This document shows positions 1-7,688 of a stretch of DNA of 17,493 bases, piece after piece (the stretch's first letter is position 1; the number at the start of each line of letters is the position of its first letter). The position numbers and the translations under genes were made by a program. The notes beneath the pieces are model-generated. The model made no database searches, was not told the DNA's origin, and worked only from the letters and a program-made list of their open reading frames with translations. The stretch is from contig CAMBEY010000028.1 of NCBI GenBank assembly GCA_945865705.1, forward strand, positions 1 through 17,493, written 5' to 3'. Source of the stretch: Candidatus Sulfopaludibacter sp. SbA3. GTDB taxonomy: Bacteria; Acidobacteriota; Terriglobia; 2-12-FULL-54-10.

Positions 1-40
1 ACGAATCAATATGGACGAATTATTTCTGACAATTGAACGT

Positions 41-70
41 GCCCCCTCCCTCGTGGTCGGGGCTCTGATG
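41..70 (+). repeat. REP-like palindrome, copy 1
   Basis: The unit starts GCCCCCTCCC and contains GGTCGGGGCTC. It agrees with the copy at 10781-10810 at 23 of 30 positions. The fourth arm pair is C-G here and G-C there, a compensatory change. It ends 10 bases before the mutL start codon, so a hairpin here would lie in the mutL leader. Confidence 0.55.
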
Positions 71-80
71 AGATGATTTC

Positions 81-2012
81 ATGGGCCGCATCCGCATCCT
101 TCCTGATAATGTCGCCAACAAGATTGCCGCGGGCGAAGTGGTTGAGCGACCCGCGTCGGTGGTGAAGGAGCTGCTCGAAAACTCGCTTGATGCTGGAGCC
201 ACGCGCGTGCGCATCGACGTGGAGGCGGGCGGCAAGCGACGCATTCAGGTGGTGGACGACGGCTGCGGAATGGGCCGCGACGACGCCATGCTGGCCTTCG
301 AGCGCCACGCCACCAGCAAGCTGCGCTCCGCCGAAGACCTGCTCTCTATTTCCACCCTTGGTTTTCGCGGCGAGGCGTTGCCGACCATCGGTGCGGTCTC
401 GCGATTGTTGCTGGAAACGCACAGTCCCGAGGAGCGTGAAGGCACTCGCGTTGAAATTAACGGTGGCAAGCTGATTGCTGTTGACGACGCCGGTTTACCC
501 TCAGGCACTTCGATCACCGTCAACGATTTGTTCTACAACACGCCGGCGCGGCGAAAATTTCTGCGCGCGGAATCGACTGAGCTTTCGCACATCTCTTCCC
601 TGGTTACGCACTACGCGCTCGCGTATCCGGATAAGTCGTTTCAGTTGCGCACGGCCACGGGTGATCTGGTGAATGTTTCGCCTGCCGCGTCGCTGCGCGA
701 CCGTGTCTTTCAATTGCTTGGACAGGAAACACTCGACGAGATCATCGAGTTCGGTCCGCTCGTGAAGAATCTGGAGTTGCCCGCCCACGCGACACCGCCG
801 GGAGAAGCGCCCGAGCGGCCGGAGATTCGCTTCCGAGGATTCCTCTCGCGTCCGCAGATACAGAAGCTCAATCGCAATTCCATTTATCTGTTTGTCAATC
901 GACGCATGGTGCGCGACCGTGTGCTGCTGCACGCCATTCAGGAGGCCTACCGCAACCTGATGCCCGGGCACTGCTTCCCCGTGGCGCTGCTGTTTCTGGA
1001 GATGCCGCACACGGAGGTGGATGTGAATGTGCATCCGTCCAAGGTGGAGGTGCGCTTCCGGCATCAGACGCTGGTGCATGACCTAGTGCGCGACACGCTG
1101 CGCGAAGCGTTGATTGCCGCGCGCCCCCTGCCCGCGTTTCCGGAGCCTGCGGCAAATGCTACGGGAGCGATGGAGTCTGGTGGCAGGAATACGATTCATA
1201 CGACAACTCCATCAGCGGCGCTCACGTTAACGAGTCCAACTGTGCAGCCTGCCACGGAACGATTTCCATTCCATGCGGCTTCTCCGCTGAGTGGGGAAGG
1301 CGCTCCCACTATGAGGGAATTGACGGATGCGCTCTATTCGCCGGGACAATTCACCGTTACTGCTGCGTCTGAGATCGCCGCGGCGGTTGTTCCCTCGGCT
1401 ACCGTGACTGAAAATCCAGATCAGCCGATGGACCTCCGCGAACTGCGTCCACTGGGGCAGGTGCGCGACAGCTTTATCGTGGCCTCCAGCGCATCGGGGC
1501 TGTGGTTGATTGACCAGCACGCCGCGCACGAGCGTGTACTCTACGAGAAATTTGTTTTTGACCGCGACCAGGGTGCGGTGGAATCGCAGCGCATGTTGAT
1601 GCCATACATCTTGCGGCTGACGCCAGCGCAGATGAGTCTATGGAGCACGACCTTAAGCGAGATGGAGCGGTCAGGTTTTGAAGCCGAACCATTTGGCCAG
1701 AATACGATTGCCGTTAAGGCGGTGCCAGCCAGCGTACGCAGTGACGATGTCGAGAAACTCTTGCGCGAGTTGATCGAGACGTTCGAGCGCGAGTCGCGCG
1801 GCTACACGGATGAGACCGCGCGGCAGCGCATTGCCGCGTCGGTGGCCTGTCACTCGGCGATCAAGATCAACACGCCGCTTGAGCCGCGCAAGATGGAGTG
1901 GCTGATCGCCGCGCTGTCCGCGACGCGCTTCCCCATGAGCTGCGCGCATGGACGCCCCACGGTGCTGCGTTACGGAATGAAGGAAATTCTGAAGGCCTTT
2001 CATCGCATCTGA
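81..2012 (+). CDS. mutL: DNA mismatch repair protein MutL
   Basis: MutL couples mismatch recognition by MutS to strand incision. The 643-residue protein has the family architecture. The N-terminal GHKL ATPase shows the NKIAAGEVVERP block near residue 13, ENSLDAG at 33-39 (E33 the likely catalytic base), DDGCGM at 59-64 and GFRGEAL at 94-100. A Pro/Ala/Ser/Thr-rich linker covers roughly residues 350-450. The C-terminal domain carries DQHAAHERVLYE at about 478-489, which fits the DQHA(X)2E(X)4E metal site of endonuclease-active MutL proteins, followed by ACHSAIK and CAHGRP (usual form CPHGRP). This MutL therefore probably nicks DNA itself, unlike the E. coli protein. The start directly precedes the conserved N-terminus; its ribosome binding site is weak. 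cmk follows after 19 bases, so co-transcription is likely. Confidence 0.97.
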   Translation: MGRIRILPDNVANKIAAGEVVERPASVVKELLENSLDAGATRVRIDVEAGGKRRIQVVDDGCGMGRDDAMLAFERHATSKLRSAEDLLSISTLGFRGEALPTIGAVSRLLLETHSPEEREGTRVEINGGKLIAVDDAGLPSGTSITVNDLFYNTPARRKFLRAESTELSHISSLVTHYALAYPDKSFQLRTATGDLVNVSPAASLRDRVFQLLGQETLDEIIEFGPLVKNLELPAHATPPGEAPERPEIRFRGFLSRPQIQKLNRNSIYLFVNRRMVRDRVLLHAIQEAYRNLMPGHCFPVALLFLEMPHTEVDVNVHPSKVEVRFRHQTLVHDLVRDTLREALIAARPLPAFPEPAANATGAMESGGRNTIHTTTPSAALTLTSPTVQPATERFPFHAASPLSGEGAPTMRELTDALYSPGQFTVTAASEIAAAVVPSATVTENPDQPMDLRELRPLGQVRDSFIVASSASGLWLIDQHAAHERVLYEKFVFDRDQGAVESQRMLMPYILRLTPAQMSLWSTTLSEMERSGFEAEPFGQNTIAVKAVPASVRSDDVEKLLRELIETFERESRGYTDETARQRIAASVACHSAIKINTPLEPRKMEWLIAALSATRFPMSCAHGRPTVLRYGMKEILKAFHRI

Positions 2013-2031
2013 CCCGGAGCCCAAGCGAACC

Positions 2032-2712
2032 ATGAAGCCGCTAATCATCGCCATTGACGGACCCTCGGGTGTGGGCAAGAGTACGCTGGGCCGCGCCTTG
2101 GCCGCGCATCTCGGTTGCTCATTTGTGGAGAGCGGGGCGATGTACCGCGCGGTGGGCTTGAAGTCAATCGAGAGCGGCGTGGATTGTCGTGATGTTGCCG
2201 CAGTCACTGCTCTGGTCGAGCGGGCGGAGATTCGATTTGTAGAGACGCCTGCCGGAATGCGTGTCCATCTGGATGGTCGCGATGTTACCGAGGCGATCCG
2301 CGCGTCGGATGTTACCGATGCCGCATCCATTGTCTCCACCATTCCACGCGTGCGCGAACTCATGGTCGCTCAACAACGCGCGTTGGGCGATTCCATCCAC
2401 AGCGTAGTAATGGAGGGGCGCGACATCGGCACGGTGGTGTTTCCGAGCGCCGACCTGAAGATTTATCTGGATGCCGCCCCGGACGTTCGCAGCACGCGGC
2501 GTTTCAACGACGGGGAATCGTTGGGACAAATCACCAAGAGCGAAGTGCAAGAGCAGATCGAGGAGCGCGACCGCCGTGACCGGACCCGGCAGGCCTCGCC
2601 GCTGACACCAGCCGATAATGCGATCCACGTAGATTCTTCGCAACTTACTGCGGAGGAGGTGCTGGAGCGCGTCTGGTCGATGGTGGAGGCTGTGGCGGCA
2701 CGGAAAAACTGA
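2032..2712 (+). CDS. cmk: cytidylate kinase (CMP/dCMP kinase)
   Basis: Cytidylate kinase phosphorylates CMP and dCMP to the diphosphates in cytoplasmic nucleotide metabolism. The 226-residue length is normal for bacterial Cmk. A Walker A loop, GPSGVGKST, lies at residues 10-18. It is followed by ESGAMYRAVGLK (usually DTGAMYR; the Asp-to-Glu and Thr-to-Ser changes are mild), MEGRDIGTVVFP with the conserved Arg-Asp of the nucleotide-binding region, and near the C-terminus RDRTRQASPLTPADNAIHVDSS, the usual SPL...A...IDTS signature. The gene starts 19 bases after the mutL stop, with a weak GGAG about 12 bases upstream of the ATG. No terminator was recognised after it. Confidence 0.96.
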   Translation: MKPLIIAIDGPSGVGKSTLGRALAAHLGCSFVESGAMYRAVGLKSIESGVDCRDVAAVTALVERAEIRFVETPAGMRVHLDGRDVTEAIRASDVTDAASIVSTIPRVRELMVAQQRALGDSIHSVVMEGRDIGTVVFPSADLKIYLDAAPDVRSTRRFNDGESLGQITKSEVQEQIEERDRRDRTRQASPLTPADNAIHVDSSQLTAEEVLERVWSMVEAVAARKN

Positions 2713-2746
2713 GTTGCGATTGTCCCCAACAAGCTCCATATCTTGC

Positions 2747-2752
2747 TAAAAT
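2747..2752 (+). promoter_or_regulatory. possible -10 element ahead of the CoA-transferase operon
   Basis: The 100-base gap between cmk and the first CoA-transferase gene contains TAAAAT within an A/T-rich stretch. No convincing -35 hexamer is found at 16-18 bases: TTGTCC at 2720-2725 is 21 bases away. The gap is the natural place for a promoter of the 2813-6728 gene run, but the call rests on the -10 match alone. Confidence 0.25.
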
Positions 2753-2812
2753 ACTGCGGGGTGTGAGTAAGTTTACATACAGATATTCGATTCACAAAGG
2801 CTGCAATCACAG

Positions 2813-3718
2813 GTGGCAAATAAACTCAAGTCGGCCGCCGCGGTCGTGAGGACCATCCCCGACGGCGCGCACATTGCGCTCGGTGGATTCGCCATCGCGC
2901 GCAACGTCATCACCGTCGCGCATGAGCTGATCCGGCAGAACCGCCAAGAACTGACTTTATCGCAATGCGTGATGGGCCTGGACACGGACCTGCTGGTCGG
3001 AGCCGGATGCGTGAATCGGCTGATGGTGGGCGGCGGCTCGCTCGACCGCTTCGGTCTGGTGCAATGCGTGAATCGCGCGCGCGAGACGGGCGAGGTGGAG
3101 TCGCTGGATTACACCAGCCTCTCAATCTGCTTTTCCTATCTCGCCGGCGCGCTCGGCATTTCCTTCATCCCAATTAAATCAATGATCGCCTCCGAGGTGC
3201 TGGAGCGGCTGGAACGTGGGGGTGGCGCGGAATACATCCGTCGGATGGACTGCCCGTTTACCGGCGAACCTTATGTGTTGTTGAGGGCGATTCAGCCGGA
3301 CGTATCGCTTGTGCATGTGCAGGTGGCCGATGAGCAGGGTAATTGCCAGATTCACGGGCCGCGATGGGAGAATGAAGAGCAAGCCAAGGCTGCTCATCGC
3401 ATCATACTCATCGCTGAAGAAATCGTGCCGACCAGCGTATTTCAAGCGCATCCCGCTCGCACCATCATTCCGGCCCACCGCGTGGAAGCGGTCATTCATC
3501 AGCCGTACGGGGCGCATCCAACCTCGGTATACAGTTGTTACGACTACGACTCCGAACATTTGAAGCTATATGTGGAGCGAGCGCGCACACGCGAGGGCGC
3601 GAATCAATATATTGACGAATTCATTCGCGGCACGCGGGATCACGCCGAGTACTTGGAGAAGGTCGGCGGCGCGGCGATGTTGGAGAAGCTGAAGGCCGAT
3701 CCCGTGCTGGGATATTAA
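2813..3718 (+). CDS. class I CoA-transferase, subunit A (GctA/IpdA-like)
   Basis: This 301-residue protein looks like the alpha subunit of a family I CoA-transferase, the group that includes glutaconate CoA-transferase GctA and the mycobacterial IpdA. The N-terminus has the DGAHIALGGFAIARN glycine block (residues 17-31) typical of these subunits. Later come GAGCVNRLMVGGG (63-75) and a C-terminal region ending in VGGAAMLEKL. Family members move CoA between carboxylates; IpdA instead works in a two-subunit ring-opening hydrolase, so a hydrolase role is possible. The GTG start was chosen because the conserved domain begins soon after it; the ribosome binding site is poor (AAAGG about 12 bases upstream). 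Subunit B follows after 25 bases. Confidence 0.85.
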   Translation: MANKLKSAAAVVRTIPDGAHIALGGFAIARNVITVAHELIRQNRQELTLSQCVMGLDTDLLVGAGCVNRLMVGGGSLDRFGLVQCVNRARETGEVESLDYTSLSICFSYLAGALGISFIPIKSMIASEVLERLERGGGAEYIRRMDCPFTGEPYVLLRAIQPDVSLVHVQVADEQGNCQIHGPRWENEEQAKAAHRIILIAEEIVPTSVFQAHPARTIIPAHRVEAVIHQPYGAHPTSVYSCYDYDSEHLKLYVERARTREGANQYIDEFIRGTRDHAEYLEKVGGAAMLEKLKADPVLGY

Positions 3719-3743
3719 TTGCAAGCTGGGTGACAGGAGCGAG

Positions 3744-4517
3744 ATGGAAGCGGTACGCACGAACGAGATCATGGCGGTCGCGGGCGCACGCGAGCTGCGT
3801 GACGGAGAGACCGTTGTCGTCGGGCTTGGCCTACCACAGGTGGCCTGCATGTTGGCGCGGCGCACTCATGCGCCGGGGCTGACTTCGCTGCTGGAGATTG
3901 GCGTGGTGAACAGCAACCCTATCGACACACCCGTGGGCTTGGCCGATTCGCGTATATTTCACGGAGCCACCTGCTGGAGCGGGTTCCTCGACATTTTGGG
4001 AATGAACTTGCATCGAGGTGTGGTGGACGTGGGGTTCCTCGGATCGCTTGAGATTGACCGACATGGCAACATCAACACCACGTTGTTGAAGGACGAAATA
4101 ACTCCTGGCCAGTCCAAGGTCAAATATTTTAACGGCAGCGCGGGAGGCAACGATGTCGCCTCATTGGCCAAGCGTGTGATCGTGATCATGCGGCATGAGA
4201 AACGCAAGCTGCCCGCCGCTGTTTCGCACATTACCTCACCGGGCTACGTCGGCGGAAAAAGCCGCGCCGATCTGGGCCTGCGCGGCGGGGGACCGCACCG
4301 CATCATCACCGACATGGCCGTGTTGGGATTTCATGCCGAGACGCGCGAGGCGATGATCGTCTCGGTGCATCCCGGCATACGAGTGGAGCAGGTGCGCGAG
4401 AACACCGGGTTCCCACTTATCGCGGCAGAGAATATTCCTGAAACACCGCTGCCCACGCCGGAAGACCTGCGCTTGCTGCGCGAAGAGATTGACCCCAAAC
4501 GAGTCTATTTGGGTTAG
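3744..4517 (+). CDS. class I CoA-transferase, subunit B (GctB/IpdB-like)
   Basis: The 257-residue protein is the partner of the preceding subunit A. In the glutaconate CoA-transferase family the beta subunit supplies the glutamate that forms the acyl-CoA intermediate, within an ESG-type motif. Here SLLEIGVV places E51 at the equivalent position, so a true transferase activity is plausible. Other matching features are the VGFLGSLEIDRHGNINT stretch (97-112), FNGSAGGNDVAS (129-140) and SVHPGIRVEQVRENTGF (207-223), all common in GctB-like proteins. AGGAG lies 4 bases before the ATG. The substrate cannot be named: glutaconate, 3-oxoacids and steroid-ring intermediates are all known for the family. 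Confidence 0.85.
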   Translation: MEAVRTNEIMAVAGARELRDGETVVVGLGLPQVACMLARRTHAPGLTSLLEIGVVNSNPIDTPVGLADSRIFHGATCWSGFLDILGMNLHRGVVDVGFLGSLEIDRHGNINTTLLKDEITPGQSKVKYFNGSAGGNDVASLAKRVIVIMRHEKRKLPAAVSHITSPGYVGGKSRADLGLRGGGPHRIITDMAVLGFHAETREAMIVSVHPGIRVEQVRENTGFPLIAAENIPETPLPTPEDLRLLREEIDPKRVYLG

Positions 4518-4579
4518 ACTCGCAGATTACGCCTGATCACAGGTGGTCCAGTAACAATTCACGCAAGGAGCGTTACGCC

Positions 4580-5587
4580 GTGGTATTCGACATTGAACTA
4601 AACTCCGTGGCCCATTACCCCGCGGATGAATTGATGGAGCTGGCTCCTCGTATCGAGGACGCAGGCTTCGACTGTTTTTGGAAAGGCGAGTCGAACTCCA
4701 CCGATCCCATCGTTGCCCTCACCGGCATCGCCGCGCGCACCAAGACGCTGAAGGTGGGCACGGCAATTTATCACATCTACGGTCGCAGCCCCATCACCAT
4801 GGGCATTCAAGTGGCCACGCTGCAAGACCTGTCGCACGGTCGGCTGATACTCGGCCTCGGCGTGGCGAATAAGACCATCGCCGAGTGGCATGGCGGCGTG
4901 TTCGACCGCCCGCTGCGCCGCATCCGCGAATACACGGAGATTGTTCGCAAGGCGGCGGCTGGCGAGCGCGTGGAGTACACCGGCGAAATATACAGCACTG
5001 GCAAACGCTTTCAACTCTCCTGGAAGCCACGCTATCCGCAGATTCCCATCTACCTTGCGGGACTGGGGCCGAAGATGACGCACTTGGTGGGCGAGATCAG
5101 CGAAGGCGTAGTCATCAATATGGGCATCCCCGCCAAGGTGAAGGAGATCGCCGGGCGCGTGCAGCAGGGCGCCATCGACGCGGGCCGCGATCCGAAAAAA
5201 GTGGAGATCATGGCCAAGGTGCGCGTCTGTGTGCATCCTGATCGCGCGGTGGCGCGGCAGAAGCTGCGCCAGGTGCTGACGTTTTACAACATCGCAGACC
5301 ACTACAGCAAGATGCTGCGTGAGTGCGGCTTCGAGAAAGAAGTGGACGCCATCGCCGCCGCGTTCAAAGCCAACGGCTTCAAGGCCGCGCAGGCCGCGCT
5401 AACCGATGAGTATATGGACAAGCTGCCGGTGATTCCCGCGACATCAGTGGAAGAAGTGCGGGACCGCCTCGCGCCATTCGTGGAGTCCGGCGTAACGCGC
5501 CTGTCCGTGCCGTACGTTCCCGCGCAGGAGCCAAACGCGGAGGACGCTGCCCGCTTCATTGAAGGCTGGAGAAAGACCGCGCAATAA
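4580..5587 (+). CDS. LLM-class flavin- or F420-dependent oxidoreductase
   Basis: The 335-residue protein belongs to the luciferase-like monooxygenase superfamily, a TIM-barrel group including FMN-dependent monooxygenases and F420-dependent reductases such as Mer. The N-terminus has PADELMELAPRIEDAGFDCFWKG, followed by DPIVALTGIAARTKTLKVGTAI and SHGRLILGLGVA (residues 84-95), all standard for the fold. The middle has PRYPQIPIYLAGLGPKM. The C-terminus has a SVEEVRDRLAPFVESGVTRLSVPY block. Whether it uses FMN or F420 is not visible. The GTG start is supported by AAGGAG at 4565-4570, nine bases upstream. It sits 62 bases after the CoA-transferase pair and 46 bases before the amidohydrolase, so the four probably share a transcript. 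An oxidative or reductive step on the CoA substrate or its precursor is inferred. Confidence 0.88.
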   Translation: MVFDIELNSVAHYPADELMELAPRIEDAGFDCFWKGESNSTDPIVALTGIAARTKTLKVGTAIYHIYGRSPITMGIQVATLQDLSHGRLILGLGVANKTIAEWHGGVFDRPLRRIREYTEIVRKAAAGERVEYTGEIYSTGKRFQLSWKPRYPQIPIYLAGLGPKMTHLVGEISEGVVINMGIPAKVKEIAGRVQQGAIDAGRDPKKVEIMAKVRVCVHPDRAVARQKLRQVLTFYNIADHYSKMLRECGFEKEVDAIAAAFKANGFKAAQAALTDEYMDKLPVIPATSVEEVRDRLAPFVESGVTRLSVPYVPAQEPNAEDAARFIEGWRKTAQ

Positions 5588-5633
5588 TCTCGGTTTATAA
5601 ATTAGACCAAAAATTCTGTGGAGGTAAGTCATC

Positions 5634-6728
5634 ATGTGCGATTTTGCCGCCGATTCAGAGGCCGCTCGTCAGTTGCTGGTGGGCCGCGTGCTTACAGTAG
5701 AGCGCGTGCGCGAGTTGAACGCCAAAGACTATTTTTACCAGATGCTCAAGGACAACCCGGAGATCACCAAGATTCATCCCGGCATAGAGAACGAACTGCT
5801 GCGCGGCGCGATTGATTGCCACATCCACGGCTATCCGGATTTTGTGCATCGCTCACAGGACATGTTTCAGATCGCGGTGGACGCCTCGCGCGCCGGCATG
5901 CGGGCGCTGGCGTTTAAGGATCACTGGAACGTCAGCGCCAGCTCGGCCTATCTGGTGCAGCGCCACATCGACTCGCTTATCGAGCGCGGCGAGTTGACGC
6001 ATCGCGTGGAGGTCTATGGCGGCACGGGCACCTGCTTCGGCGCGAACCCGGACGCAGTGCGCGTTGCGTTGCAATATCCCAACTGCAAGATGATCTGGTT
6101 CCCGACATTCACTTCGTTCGGCTTCTGGCGCGGCGCCGGCAAACGCCCCGACGGCAAGATGCAGCGCACCGACGTGCGTCTGGTGGGCGACAACGGCGAA
6201 GTGTTGCCCGAGGTGCAGGAGATCATGGAGATGGCCGTGGCCAAGAAGGTCGGCATGGGATTCGGCCACACGGACTTCAAGGAACTGCTGCCGCTGGCGA
6301 AGCTCGCCAAGAAGCTCGGGGTGCGCGCCACGCTCGATCACCCGCTGCTGGAGTTGAACAAGCTATTGCTCGATGAGATGAAGGAACTGGCAGACCTTGG
6401 CGTCTACGTCGGGACATATTGCCAGCCGATGATCCCCAGCCTCTACCAGCCCGTCGCCGATCCGATGGAAACGGTAAAGACCATCAAAGCCATCGGAGCC
6501 GACCGCTGCATCATCGGCAGCGACTTCGGTCAGGTCCTGCACATGGACTCGATCGACGGCATGCGCGTGTTCATCCGCGCGCTGCTCGCCTTCGGCATCA
6601 GCGAGAAGGAAGTGAAGGTGATGCTGCAGGACAATCCGGCGAAGCTGATGTGGCTTGATTCACCGGCGACCGACTTCGCAAAGATTTACAAGGAAGCGCC
6701 GCCAGTTCCTCAATCCGCCAATCGCTAG
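5634..6728 (+). CDS. metal-dependent amidohydrolase-like protein (DUF6282-like)
   Basis: The 364-residue protein has an amidohydrolase-type metal centre in a TIM-barrel context. Visible candidate ligands are the HxH of DCHIHGYPD (H63, H65), K95 and H97 in FKDHWN, H212 in GFGHTD, H236 in LDHPL and D297 in GSDFGQ. The spacing fits the amidohydrolase superfamily, and the overall pattern resembles the group I know as DUF6282. The substrate is unknown; hydrolysis of an amide, lactone or lactam, or decarboxylation, would all be compatible. GGAGGT at 5620-5625 gives a strong ribosome binding site. The gene ends tail to tail with the lyase on the other strand: the two TAG stops overlap in a single CTAG. 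It is the last gene of the plus-strand run starting at 2813. Confidence 0.8.
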   Translation: MCDFAADSEAARQLLVGRVLTVERVRELNAKDYFYQMLKDNPEITKIHPGIENELLRGAIDCHIHGYPDFVHRSQDMFQIAVDASRAGMRALAFKDHWNVSASSAYLVQRHIDSLIERGELTHRVEVYGGTGTCFGANPDAVRVALQYPNCKMIWFPTFTSFGFWRGAGKRPDGKMQRTDVRLVGDNGEVLPEVQEIMEMAVAKKVGMGFGHTDFKELLPLAKLAKKLGVRATLDHPLLELNKLLLDEMKELADLGVYVGTYCQPMIPSLYQPVADPMETVKTIKAIGADRCIIGSDFGQVLHMDSIDGMRVFIRALLAFGISEKEVKVMLQDNPAKLMWLDSPATDFAKIYKEAPPVPQSANR

Positions 6729-6741
6729 GAGCCTAGCGATT
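6720..6741. terminator. 10-bp perfect inverted repeat over both convergent stop codons
   Basis: AATCGCTAGG (6720-6729) and CCTAGCGATT (6732-6741) are perfect inverted repeats separated by two bases. A further four GC pairs form if one base (6742) bulges. The structure covers the overlapping TAG stops of the amidohydrolase and the lyase. Neither side has a T-tract, so intrinsic termination is not proven; it could also block 3' exonucleases or pause both convergent transcripts. Confidence 0.55.
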
Positions 6742-7627
6742 CGGCGAGGGCCAGCATGCGGCGGGCGCGCTCGATGATGGGCAGGTCGAGCAGTTGGCCG
6801 CCGAAGGCCACCGCGCCGTCGCCGCGCGCTTGCGCCTCATCGAAGGCTTGGATGACTTTGCGGCAGTAGTCGAGTTCGGCGGCGGTAGGCGTGAAGGCCG
6901 CGTTGACTGCATCGATCTGCGAGGGGTGAATCAGCGACATGCCGCTGAAGCCGATGAGGCGGGCTTGCTGCGCGAATTTCACGCAGCCGTCCATGTCGTT
7001 CAGATCGGGCCAGACGCCGTCGATAGCTTGCACGTTGGCGGCGGCGGCTCCGCAGACGAACGCCGAGCGGGCGTAGAGTAGATCGCGGGCTTCGCCTTCG
7101 CGCTGTAAGGGCAGTCCCAACTCACGCCCAAAATCCTCCGCGCCGAAAATCAGTCCGATGACGCGTGGCGAGGCTGCGGCGATCTCCTGCGCCCGGAACA
7201 ATCCGCGCGGACTTTCAATGGCCACCAGCAGGCGCGTGCTGTTGCGCTCCATTCCTTTCTCCGGTTCCATGCGGTCCAAATATTCTTCCACTGTCTCAAT
7301 ATCTTCCGGCGAATTCACCTTCGGCAGCACCAACCCTTCCAATCCGGGACGGACCACAGCGGCCACATCGTCAATCATGCGTTCGTGGCCCACGGCATTA
7401 ATGCGGACATAACGCGCGGGCGTGCGCGCGTCCGACGCCGCTGCTTTGTCGAGAGCAATAGCGATCTGTTCGCGCGCGGATTGCTTCTCGGCGGGCGCCA
7501 CGCCGTCTTCGATATCGAGCATGACCGCGTCGAGCTTCGTCAGCCCGAAGGATTTCTCAATCATCTTTTGCCGATGGCCGGGTACGAACATCCACGAGCG
7601 CAGCAGTCTTGCAGTTTGGTTGGACAT
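6725..7627 (-). CDS. CitE-like CoA-ester lyase (HpcH/HpaI family; citramalyl/malyl-CoA lyase-like)
   Basis: The protein cleaves or forms C-C bonds in beta-hydroxyacyl-CoA esters, by family. At 300 residues it matches CitE-like lyases. The start at 7627 (MSNQTARLLRSWMFVPGH) was chosen over an upstream in-frame ATG at 7816 because the family begins with R-x-x-FVPG and the extra 63 residues are low-complexity and overlap the dehydrogenase gene. Motifs: SWMFVPGH (11-18), LDIEDGVAP (37-45), R75 in YVRIN, the metal ligand E138 in AIESPRGL and E164-D165 in FGAEDF. Known relatives include Pseudomonas Ccl and mycobacterial Rv2498c, which split citramalyl-CoA and related esters. The dehydrogenase gene lies upstream on the same strand, separated by 61 bases that hold a REP-like palindrome. 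Confidence 0.88.
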   Translation of the reverse strand: MSNQTARLLRSWMFVPGHRQKMIEKSFGLTKLDAVMLDIEDGVAPAEKQSAREQIAIALDKAAASDARTPARYVRINAVGHERMIDDVAAVVRPGLEGLVLPKVNSPEDIETVEEYLDRMEPEKGMERNSTRLLVAIESPRGLFRAQEIAAASPRVIGLIFGAEDFGRELGLPLQREGEARDLLYARSAFVCGAAAANVQAIDGVWPDLNDMDGCVKFAQQARLIGFSGMSLIHPSQIDAVNAAFTPTAAELDYCRKVIQAFDEAQARGDGAVAFGGQLLDLPIIERARRMLALAESLGS

Positions 7628-7654
7628 TAGATGATTCTCGCCTTCAGAGATAGT

Positions 7655-7684
7655 GGCCGCTCCATTACTGTCGCGGCTCGGATT
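7655..7684 (+). repeat. REP-like palindrome, copy 3
   Basis: The 30-base unit begins GGCCGCTCC and ends CTCGGATT. It has five-base arms GCCGC and GCGGC around a 12-base loop. It agrees at 23 of 30 positions with the copy at 10781-10810, and its outermost arm pair is G-C where that copy has A-T, so the arm has changed while staying paired. It sits in the 61-base gap between the dehydrogenase and lyase genes. Confidence 0.65.
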
Positions 7685-7688
7685 GAAA

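Noticed and set aside
1..36. Open frame from base 1 ending in TGA at 34-36, possibly the tail of an upstream gene
   Set aside because: Only eleven codons are visible and no family can be recognised.
2713..2812. Weak CAAG/CTTG inverted repeat after cmk as a terminator
   Set aside because: Only four base pairs with no T-tract.
2..3612. An 11-base match (CGAATCAATAT) between the window start and the end of the CoA-transferase A gene
   Set aside because: One short match, one copy of which is in coding sequence; chance is the simpler reading.
2806..4546. ATCACAGGTGG occurs before the CoA-transferase A gene (2806-2816) and before the LLM gene (4536-4546)
   Set aside because: Only 11 bases, not palindromic, and at different distances from the start codons; no operator claim is justified from two copies.
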